Assembly: GCA_035653295.1 (NCBI GenBank) | Contig: DASRCB010000044.1 | Coordinates: forward strand, 1 to 20,087 | DNA length: 20,087 nucleotides | Origin: DASRCB01 sp035653295 | GTDB taxonomy: Bacteria; Acidobacteriota; Terriglobia; Bryobacterales; Bryobacteraceae | Reading direction: 5' to 3' | Shown: positions 14,542 to 20,087 of the stretch, one piece after another | Layout of the letters: each line of letters begins with the position of its first letter | Position numbering within the stretch: the first letter of the stretch is position 1 | Program-made: the position numbers and the translations under genes | Notes under the pieces: generated by a model | Told to the model about the DNA's origin: nothing | What the model saw: the letters and a program-made list of their open reading frames with translations, nothing else | Database searches by the model: none

Positions 14542-17500
14542 ATGACGCGCTCTCGCCATCTGCTGCCTGTGATCCTGCTTTCCGCCTCGGGGCTCGCGCT
14601 GCATGCTCAAACGGGGACCATATCCGGGACCATTACCGACGCCTCCGGCGCCGGGCTGCCCGCCGCCGCCGTGACAGCGAAGAACGAGGCTACCAGCGCC
14701 GTTCGAGTGGCCAGCACCGATGCTTCCGGCACGTACTCCATACCGAACGTGCCGGTCGGCCGGTACGACATCACTGTCGAGAAGACCGGGTTCACCACCA
14801 TGCGGATACCGGAAGTCGTGGTGACGGTCGCCCAGGCGCTGACCATCAACGCCACCCTGCAACTCGGTCCCGTGACCCAGACCGTCGATGTCTCCGCATC
14901 CGCCACCCCGCCGCTCGACCTGGACACGGCGCAGATCAGCAACGTAGTGGATCAGAAGCGAATCCTCGACCTGCCGCTGCTCACGCGCGATCCGTACTCG
15001 CTGGTCCTGCTCTCGCCCGGAACGAACGAGAGCAACAGCCTCCTCGGGGGGTTCTCGGTGAACGGGCAGCGGGAGCGCAACAACAACTTCCTGCTGGACG
15101 GGGTCGATAACAACGATGCGTCGGTGCCCGGAAATCCGGGCGGAATCGTGTCTTTGAATCCGGATTCGACGCAGGAGTTCCGGGTGATCACCAACAACTT
15201 CCTGCCGGAATACGGCCGCAACAGCGGCGCGATTGTGGACATCGTCACCCGGAGCGGCAGCAACAATTTCCACGGCTCGGCTTATGAGTTCAACCGCGTG
15301 TCGGCCCTGGCGGCGCGCGACTTCTTCAATCCCACGCCCGACGAACAGAATCCGTTCGTGAGGAACGACTTCGGAGCGTCCCTCGGCGGCCCCATCTGGA
15401 AGGATCACACCTTCTTCTTCGGCAATACCGAGTGGCAGCGGTTCCGCACCACCCTGACCGGGCAATCCATTGTTCCCACCGCGGCCTTCAAGTCGGGCGT
15501 TTTCACGTGGCAGGGGCAACAGATCAATCTTGCGAATCCCGGGTCGGCGAATAACGCTCAGGGCCTGCCGCTCGATCCCACCATGCAGAAGCTGTTCGCG
15601 ATGTATCCCAACCCGAACGGACCGGCGGTAGACGATATCCGCGGCATCTACTTCTTCCCGACGGCTTCGAAAACCGACACGGCCAGCGTGACCTTCCGTC
15701 TGGACCACCGCTTCAATGACAAGTACACGGTCTTCGCACGGTATAACTACGGGGGCTTCAACGACCCCAACCCGTCGTACGACGAGTTCCTGCCCGGTCT
15801 TGGCGCGGTCGGCACCAATCAGCAGACCAATGCCGGGACCCTGAACTTCACCGCCACTCTGCGGCCCACGCTGATTAACGAGTTCCGCTTCGGCCTGAAT
15901 CGCGCCGATAATCTGTTCTTCTGCGGCGGGCAGAGCAAGATCGACCAGCTCAGCAAAGCGGACGCCTTCGGCCTTGGCACGGATTACAACTTCCTTCTGT
16001 CGAACGGGACCCAGTTTCTGGGCGGATTCGGATGCCAGAATCTGGGGGACAGCAATGGCCAGTTCCAGCGCATCGGGACGTGGCATTACGTAGACAACCT
16101 GGCGTGGGTCCACGGAAAGCACAGTTTCAAGTTCGGCGGTGAGTTCCGCAACGTCTTCGACAACGGCTACGACGATTTCAGCTCGCGTCCGGCCGTGGAT
16201 TTCACCGCTTTCGGCAATCTCGGGATTCCGGTGGTGAATGTTGGGGGAACCTGCGATCCTTCAAGCGGGGCGAACTGCGGCAGTGAGGTGCTTCAGACCA
16301 TGGCCGCGGCCCTGCTCGGCGAAGTAGGAACTCAGGCACAGACGCAGTTCTTCAACTCCGCCGGTCAGAGGGTTGCGAGCGACTACAAGACCTTCCTTCA
16401 GCATGAATACGGCGCTTTCGTTCAGGACGTGTGGAAAATCCTGCCAAATTTCACACTCGACCTCGGGCTGCGCTACGAATTCAACGGCATTCCCTTTGAA
16501 ACGAAGGGGCAGCTCTCGAACCTGTATCAAAACGCCGCCGGGCCCGCGCCGCTGACGTTTACCCTCGTCGGCCCGGGCACGCACAACAATTTGTATAACA
16601 ACGACTATCACGATTTCGAGCCTCGCATCGGGCTTTCGTGGGATCCGTTCCATACCGGCAAAACGGCATTGCGCGCCGGATACGGCATTTTCCACGACCG
16701 CATCTTCGGGAATCTCTTTACCAATCTGAAGAGCAACCCGCCATTCATCGGCGGCGCTCTGAACTTCGTTGGAGCGCCGCTGTCCACGCTCGAGCCGCCG
16801 GCTACGGTTCCGTCTCCGAGCGCCACGGCGCCCGACGGAACATTCCTCGGGGTCTCATCCGGGGTTTCGATTTTCCAGCGGGACATTAAAACCCCGTATA
16901 CCGGCACATGGAACGTGGGCGTCCAGCGGGAACTGGCGTGGGGCATGGTGCTGAACGTGGACTATATCGGCTCGTCCTCGCACCGGCAGATCCGCGATCT
17001 CAACGGCAACCAGGCGCAACCCGCGCTGATTGCCGCACTGCTGGCGCAGGGCGTTCCCGCGAGCTCGCTTCAGGGCGCGGGCATGTATTTCAGCGGCAAG
17101 GTGACTTACAACACCGCCTTGTTCGAGCCCGCCGTTATCGCCACCATTGGAAACGCGACCTACAACGGACTGCAGACGCGCCTGAGCAAGCGGCTCTCCG
17201 GCGGTTTCGAATTTGACGCGGCGTACACGTGGTCGCATGCCATCGACGATTCGGCCGATCCGATCTATCAGGCAGGGCTGAGCCGAGGCTACCCGCGCAA
17301 TTCCTTCAACCTGAGAGAGGAGCGCGGCTCTTCGGAATTCGATCTGCGGCATCGCCTCGTTCTCGATTACCTGTATGAGCTGCCGTTCGGGAAGGGCAAG
17401 CAGTGGCTGACCGGCGGTATCGGCAATCACGTGCTGGGCGGCTGGCAAATCAGCGGCATCTCCACGTTTGAGAGCGGCCGGCCGTACGACATCTTCAGCA

Positions 17501-17898
17501 CTCGCGACGCGGAACACACCGGGAACAGCAGCCGCCCGGATCTGATCGGGGATCCGGCGATTCCGCCAGGATCGGATGAGACGCGCACGGGTCCGCCGGC
17601 GTCGGCATTCGCGCCCCCTCCGTTCGGGCGACCGGGTAATGTGGGCCGTAACACGTTCACCGGTCCGCTGTACCTGAACACGGATGTCGATCTGATCCGC
17701 ACCTTCAAGCTGACGGAGCGCTTCAACCTGCAGTTCCGGGCCGAGGCGTACAACGTGTTCAATCAGGTGCAGTTCGCGCTGCCGGGCAACGTGATTTCCG
17801 ATCCGGGGACGTTCGGTATTTCCACGGCCGAGGTGGGCCGTCCGGATGGAACCAGTTCAGCGCGCCAGATCCAGCTTGCGCTGAAGCTGAATTTTTGA
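14542..17898 (+). CDS. Oar-like TonB-dependent receptor with N-terminal carboxypeptidase-regulatory domain
   Basis: 1118 residues. The signal peptide is MTRSRHLLPVILLSASGLAL with cleavage near HAQ-TG. Residues about 24-108 form a carboxypeptidase-regulatory-like beta sandwich (GTISGTITDASGAGLPAAAV, GTYSIPNVPVGRYDITVEKT). The plug domain follows, with VNGQRERNNNFLLDGVDNND and FRVITNNFLPEYGRNSGAIV, then a large beta barrel that ends in the aromatic terminus RQIQLALKLNF expected of an outer-membrane barrel. Architecture and length match Oar-type receptors, which are greatly expanded in Acidobacteria and usually import large ligands such as polysaccharide or peptide pieces using TonB energy. The ligand cannot be inferred. 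No clear ribosome site precedes the ATG. An ECF sigma factor is convergent downstream, but no anti-sigma/FecR gene accompanies it. Confidence 0.93.
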   Translation: MTRSRHLLPVILLSASGLALHAQTGTISGTITDASGAGLPAAAVTAKNEATSAVRVASTDASGTYSIPNVPVGRYDITVEKTGFTTMRIPEVVVTVAQALTINATLQLGPVTQTVDVSASATPPLDLDTAQISNVVDQKRILDLPLLTRDPYSLVLLSPGTNESNSLLGGFSVNGQRERNNNFLLDGVDNNDASVPGNPGGIVSLNPDSTQEFRVITNNFLPEYGRNSGAIVDIVTRSGSNNFHGSAYEFNRVSALAARDFFNPTPDEQNPFVRNDFGASLGGPIWKDHTFFFGNTEWQRFRTTLTGQSIVPTAAFKSGVFTWQGQQINLANPGSANNAQGLPLDPTMQKLFAMYPNPNGPAVDDIRGIYFFPTASKTDTASVTFRLDHRFNDKYTVFARYNYGGFNDPNPSYDEFLPGLGAVGTNQQTNAGTLNFTATLRPTLINEFRFGLNRADNLFFCGGQSKIDQLSKADAFGLGTDYNFLLSNGTQFLGGFGCQNLGDSNGQFQRIGTWHYVDNLAWVHGKHSFKFGGEFRNVFDNGYDDFSSRPAVDFTAFGNLGIPVVNVGGTCDPSSGANCGSEVLQTMAAALLGEVGTQAQTQFFNSAGQRVASDYKTFLQHEYGAFVQDVWKILPNFTLDLGLRYEFNGIPFETKGQLSNLYQNAAGPAPLTFTLVGPGTHNNLYNNDYHDFEPRIGLSWDPFHTGKTALRAGYGIFHDRIFGNLFTNLKSNPPFIGGALNFVGAPLSTLEPPATVPSPSATAPDGTFLGVSSGVSIFQRDIKTPYTGTWNVGVQRELAWGMVLNVDYIGSSSHRQIRDLNGNQAQPALIAALLAQGVPASSLQGAGMYFSGKVTYNTALFEPAVIATIGNATYNGLQTRLSKRLSGGFEFDAAYTWSHAIDDSADPIYQAGLSRGYPRNSFNLREERGSSEFDLRHRLVLDYLYELPFGKGKQWLTGGIGNHVLGGWQISGISTFESGRPYDIFSTRDAEHTGNSSRPDLIGDPAIPPGSDETRTGPPASAFAPPPFGRPGNVGRNTFTGPLYLNTDVDLIRTFKLTERFNLQFRAEAYNVFNQVQFALPGNVISDPGTFGISTAEVGRPDGTSSARQIQLALKLNF

Positions 17899-17903
17899 GA
17901 CTT

Positions 17904-17941
17904 TGCGGGGCAGGGCTGTCGGAACGTGGCGCTGCCCCGCA
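17904..17941 (+). terminator. Long-stem inverted repeat just after the TonB receptor
   Basis: TGCGGGGCAG (17904-17913) and CTGCCCCGCA (17932-17941) are perfect 10-base arms around an 18-base loop, 5 bases after the stop codon. Position suits a transcription terminator, but no T-run follows. Part of the right arm (GGCGCTGCCCCGC) recurs at 18162-18174 inside the repeat island, so it may belong to that repeat family instead. Confidence 0.4.
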
Positions 17942-17965
17942 CGACGGTGATCGAAGCTTTGCACG

Positions 17966-18060
17966 GTGCAAGGCTTAGGCTTGCACGGAGGCGGGCTGAG
18001 AGCCCGCCGCAGGGCGAGGCCCTGCCTCCCATTCGCTGGTGCAAGCCAAAGGCTCGCACC
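17966..18060 (+). repeat. Palindromic repeat unit, copy 1
   Basis: Four hairpins stand in series. GTGCAAG/CTTGCAC arms span 17966-17986. GGCGGGCT-GAG-AGCCCGCC (17990-18008) has perfect 8-base arms. GCAGGGC-GAG-GCCCTGC (18009-18025) has perfect 7-base arms and the same GAG loop. GGTGCAAGCC-AAA-GGCTCGCACC (18038-18060) has one mismatch. The stretch 17979-18060 recurs nearly identically at 18188-18266. No protein is encoded, so it resembles REP-type or other hairpin-forming intergenic repeats. Confidence 0.85.
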
Positions 18061-18095
18061 ACAATCGGCGTTTCAGCAGAATGTCCAATCGACAC

Positions 18096-18116
18096 GTGCA
18101 AGCCTAAAGCCTGCAC
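18096..18116 (+). repeat. Isolated short palindrome of the same repeat family
   Basis: GTGCAAGC...GCCTGCAC with one internal mismatch, followed by TACAA. It equals the outer hairpin of the large units without the two central GAG-loop hairpins, which shows that the short palindrome also exists as a separate module. Confidence 0.7.
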
Positions 18117-18187
18117 TACAAATTTCTGGTGTGGCAGTGAAGAACGCGAGGAAGAAGGTGCGGCGCTGCCCCGCGTTAAGCCCAGGG

Positions 18188-18280
18188 CTTGCACGAGGCG
18201 GGCTGAGAGCCCGCCGCAGGCCGAGGGCCTGCCCCCCATTCGCTGGTGCAAGCCAAAGGCTCGCACGGGCTTGCACTACA
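18188..18280 (+). repeat. Palindromic repeat unit, copy 2, reaching into the sigma-factor stop codon
   Basis: It repeats copy 1: GGCGGGCT-GAG-AGCCCGCC at 18197-18215, GCAGGCC-GAG-GGCCTGC at 18216-18232, and a GTGCAAGCC-AAA-GGCTCGCAC hairpin at 18246-18266. A final GGGCTTGCACTACA (18267-18280) follows. The middle stem differs from copy 1 by a paired change (G-C to C-G) that preserves pairing. The CTA at 18276-18278 is the TAG stop of the sigma-factor gene on the other strand. Confidence 0.85.
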
Positions 18281-18992
18281 TGTCGGCGGTGGGTTCCATG
18301 GAGAAGCGCAGTACGGCGCCACAGGCGCGGCGGCCCTGGGTTACGGTCGCCGCGTTCCTTGTGCGGACCCTCAGCCGGCGCTGGAGCAGTTCATCGTAGC
18401 GCGCGCGAGCGCGCCACTTGAACAGGCGGAACTGGGTATCGGTGAGATCCAGCTCGGCCATGATTTCTTCCTTGCTGCGTCCATCGACGTAGAAGCGGAT
18501 GAGGATGGTGCGGTCGCGTTCGCATAAGGCCTGCAGCATCTCGCGCGCGCATTCCAGCCGCTCGCCGTCGATGGCCAGCTGCTCCGGGCTCTGCCGTGGG
18601 TCGCGCAGGTGAACCGCGGCCGCATCGGCGCCGACCTCGCGCTCCCGCTTACGCATGGTCCGGGCGATGTGCGTGGCGACATGGTTGGCCACGACGCTGC
18701 GGATGAAACCCATCAGGCGCGCCGGATCGCGCAGCCGGTCTTCGCGAATCGCTTTGAGAGCCACCATGAATATTTCGTGAACGCGGTCGTCGACGTCCGC
18801 CAGGGGGCGGATCTGGCGCATCAGGACGAACCGAATTCCACGGTTGAGAGTGGCGTACAATTCGCTCTCGGCCTCCTCATCCCGGGCACGAATACGCTCC
18901 ACAAGGCCGGCGATTCTGGAATATGTCTCCTCGCCCGCCGGCGCCGGAGGCCGCGATACGGTGGTGACTGCCGCGATGGGTGAAGCGCTCAT
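18276..18992 (-). CDS. ECF-type RNA polymerase sigma-70 family factor
   Basis: 238 residues; the ATG at 18992 has AGGAG 12 bases upstream, slightly far. Region sigma-2 is seen at about 44-115 (ESELYATLNRGIRFVLMRQI, DVDDRVHEIFMVALKAI, MGFIRSVVANHVATHIAR). Region sigma-4 is at about 150-208 (AREMLQALCERDRTILIRFY, SKEEIMAELDLTDTQFRLFK, then the recognition-helix end KWRARARYDELLQ). There is no region 1 or 3, as expected of ECF factors. The N-terminal 25 residues and the C-terminal tail after about 208 (RVRTRNAATVTQGRRACGAV) lie outside the domains; the tail ends at a stop codon provided by the repeat island. It would redirect RNA polymerase to a stress or envelope regulon. No anti-sigma factor gene is adjacent, so its control is unknown. 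It is divergent from the PAS sensor gene. Confidence 0.88.
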   Translation of the reverse strand: MSASPIAAVTTVSRPPAPAGEETYSRIAGLVERIRARDEEAESELYATLNRGIRFVLMRQIRPLADVDDRVHEIFMVALKAIREDRLRDPARLMGFIRSVVANHVATHIARTMRKREREVGADAAAVHLRDPRQSPEQLAIDGERLECAREMLQALCERDRTILIRFYVDGRSKEEIMAELDLTDTQFRLFKWRARARYDELLQRRLRVRTRNAATVTQGRRACGAVLRFSMEPTADM

Positions 18993-19124
18993 CTGCTTTG
19001 GTTTCTCCTGCTGAAGGGGATCTGCGCAGGATCAAGCACGCGTCACTCCAAAGGTCAGGCTGAGCGAAGAACCGTGGAAAGTGAGCCACCTGTGGGCTCT
19101 CGAGGGCGGAGGCTCGGCGGATTG

Positions 19125-19157
19125 GAGTGGGGGCGGACAGCGACTTTTCCCCCACTC
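19125..19157. promoter_or_regulatory. 9-bp perfect inverted repeat
   Basis: GAGTGGGGG (19125-19133) and CCCCCACTC (19149-19157) surround a 15-base spacer in the divergent region. It could be an operator for either gene or an RNA hairpin in the sigma-factor leader. No T-run accompanies it on either strand. Confidence 0.4.
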
Positions 19158-19193
19158 AGCCCCGGAATAGAACCATGTCGCCCCGGGTACCAT

Positions 19194-19227
19194 GGAATCT
19201 CCGAAATCTTAGGAATCCTCGAAAAAT
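19194..19227 (+). repeat. Imperfect direct repeat just upstream of a promoter
   Basis: GGAATCTCCGAAAT (19194-19207) and GGAATCCTCGAAAAAT (19212-19227) are 18 bases apart start to start and end 4 bases before the -35 element. The position suits an activator or repressor site; similarity is imperfect. Confidence 0.3.
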
Positions 19228-19231
19228 GGGA

Positions 19232-19259
19232 TTGCATGCCGGGCGGCGCCGGATATAAT
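19232..19259 (+). promoter_or_regulatory. Sigma70-like promoter of the PAS sensor gene
   Basis: TTGCAT (19232-19237), a 16-base spacer and a perfect TATAAT (19254-19259). Transcription would start near 19266, leaving an untranslated leader of about 130 bases before the ATG at 19397. This is the best consensus promoter in the window. Confidence 0.55.
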
Positions 19260-19396
19260 TCATATCAACCGATAATCCTGAACGTTGCTGCGCGTTGCAG
19301 GTATGCCCTCGCCCGCGTGAGGTGTGAGCGGAAAGGAAGGCCTTTGGTGGCCGTCAGTTACGTGTTTTTTACGGCGTTCCACCACAGGACATATCA

Positions 19397-20087
19397 ATGA
19401 GCTCCGGCCCTCATTCTTCTCCCGAACTTCCGGAGAGCGATCGCCTGCGCCAGCAAATCCTGCTGCTGCGACAGGAAATAGCCGATCTGCGGTCCACGCT
19501 TGCCGGATCGGCAGGGACCTCCCAGACGCGCGCAATCCGCGAATCTGCATTCGCGGCGCGGCAACGCCTCGCGTCTGAGGCGCTTTCGATGGGCGCGTGG
19601 GAATGGGATATTGGCGGCGATCGATTCACCTGGTCCGACGAATTCCGCGCCCTGCACGGCATAGCGCATGATGTTGAGCCGACCTATGAGCACTGGCTGC
19701 AGGTCATTTATCCCGACGATCGCGATGCCTTTGCCCAGGCGCTCGCAGCCGCGATTCGCAATGAACGTCCACTGGATGCACAGTATCGCGTCACCATGGC
19801 TACGGGCGAAAAGCGCTCGTTTTCTGTCAAGGGCAGGGCCATCTTCGACGACCGCGGGGCGCCTGTGTCGATCATGGGCATGAGTATCGACGTGACCGAT
19901 CGCGAGCGCGCGGAGCAGGATCTGCTGGAGATGGCTTCGATCGTGCAGTCCTCCGATGACGCCATCATTGGCAAGACCCTGGAGGGCATCATCACCAGCT
20001 GGAATCCCGGCGCCGAGCAGATTTTCGGCTACTCCGCCGAGGAGGCCATAGGGCAGCCGGTCTCGATGCTCGCGGCGCCCGGGCACG
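19397..20087 (+). CDS. PAS-domain sensor protein, probable histidine kinase or cyclase (3' partial)
   Basis: The ATG at 19397 has AGGA (19386-19389) 7 bases upstream; the frame stays open to the window end, giving 230 residues. Residues about 12-40 form a short coiled coil (RLRQQILLLRQEIADLRSTL). A PAS_3-type domain follows at about 58-170 (SMGAWEWDIGGDRFTWSDEF, YEHWLQVIYPDDRDAFAQAL, PVSIMGMSIDVTDRERAEQD). A second PAS begins at about 176 (IVQSSDDAIIGKTLEGIITS, WNPGAEQIFGYSAEEAIGQP) and is cut by the window edge. No membrane segment or signal peptide precedes the first PAS, so a cytosolic sensor is expected. The output domain lies outside the window; histidine kinase is the most usual partner of such PAS arrays, but GGDEF or other outputs cannot be excluded. 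Confidence 0.88.
   Translation, partial: MSSGPHSSPELPESDRLRQQILLLRQEIADLRSTLAGSAGTSQTRAIRESAFAARQRLASEALSMGAWEWDIGGDRFTWSDEFRALHGIAHDVEPTYEHWLQVIYPDDRDAFAQALAAAIRNERPLDAQYRVTMATGEKRSFSVKGRAIFDDRGAPVSIMGMSIDVTDRERAEQDLLEMASIVQSSDDAIIGKTLEGIITSWNPGAEQIFGYSAEEAIGQPVSMLAAPGH

Larger units (their letters stand above)
17899..18275. other. Convergent intergenic region made almost entirely of palindromic repeats
   Basis: The 377 bases between the receptor stop and the sigma-factor stop contain no credible gene. Open frames on both strands here translate the repeats (recurring KPKACTT-like and QALGL-like strings) and are rejected. The content is the terminator-like hairpin, two long repeat copies and extra short palindromes listed separately. 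Confidence 0.8.
18993..19396. other. Divergent regulatory region between sigma factor and PAS sensor
   Basis: 404 bases without a credible gene; short frames on both strands lack family resemblance and ribosome sites. It contains the sigma-factor ribosome site, a 9-bp inverted repeat (19125-19157), a short direct repeat (19194-19227) and a sigma70-like promoter (19232-19259), described separately. Confidence 0.65.

Noticed and set aside
14374..16122. 582-codon minus-strand open frame
   Set aside because: It lies antisense to the TonB receptor, has no family motif, and such long frames arise from GC-rich codon bias opposite real genes.
17763..18266. Minus-strand and overlapping plus-strand open frames with recurring peptide strings
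   Set aside because: The recurrence comes from the DNA palindromic repeats translated in several frames, not from a repeat protein.
17966..18280. CRISPR array
   Set aside because: Repeats are few, of unequal length, internally multi-hairpin and unevenly spaced, with no cas genes nearby.

Overview
The window is GC-rich, densely coded chromosomal DNA. It most likely comes from an Acidobacteria member of the Solibacter/Bryobacter type. Four features point there: a C-terminal domain of the Solibacter-expanded TIGR03437 type on the first protein; a large Oar-like TonB-dependent receptor with an N-terminal carboxypeptidase-regulatory domain; a winged-helix/TolB-like/TPR regulator without a membrane segment; and a small exported 'polar-lipophilic beta' protein of a kind common in that phylum. 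The assignment rests on family recognition alone. No rRNA, tRNA, CRISPR array, integrase or transposase was seen.

Layout. 1-1509 (+): the 3' part of a secreted protein, N,N-dimethylformamidase-beta-like region plus TIGR03437 domain. It converges on a winged-helix/TPR regulator (1553-3403, -). Divergent from the regulator is a small exported protein (3479-3916, +), followed by a YprB/MrfB-type DEDDh exonuclease with a TPR-like tail (3977-5236, +). Two tandem TolC-family outer-membrane proteins follow (5436-7352 and 7349-9217, +), joined by a 4-base ATGA stop/start overlap, with no adaptor or pump gene in the window.

Converging on them is a minus-strand run, transcribed from right to left: a short SecA paralogue (13825-11684), a Tat-exported FAD amine-oxidase-like protein (11656-10247) and a zinc-dependent MDR dehydrogenase (10176-9226). 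The tight spacing of the first two suggests an operon. 13826-14541 is mostly non-coding, with one doubtful small exported ORF and a 10-bp-phased triple repeat ahead of the TonB-dependent receptor (14542-17898, +).

The receptor converges on an ECF-type sigma factor (18992-18276, -). Between them lies an island of nested palindromes (17904-18280) whose last copy supplies the sigma-factor stop codon. On the right, divergent from the sigma factor and behind a good sigma70-like promoter, a PAS-domain sensor protein begins and runs off the window end.

The genes form several small modules rather than one pathway. The common theme is the cell envelope and its signalling: outer-membrane channels, a TonB receptor, exported proteins, an extra SecA, a Tat-exported flavoenzyme, an ECF sigma factor and a PAS sensor. 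The best candidates for something undescribed are the SecA-paralogue/Tat-flavoenzyme/dehydrogenase cluster, the coupled TolC pair with glycine-rich inserts, and the palindromic repeat island, where one stem shows a compensatory base-pair change.
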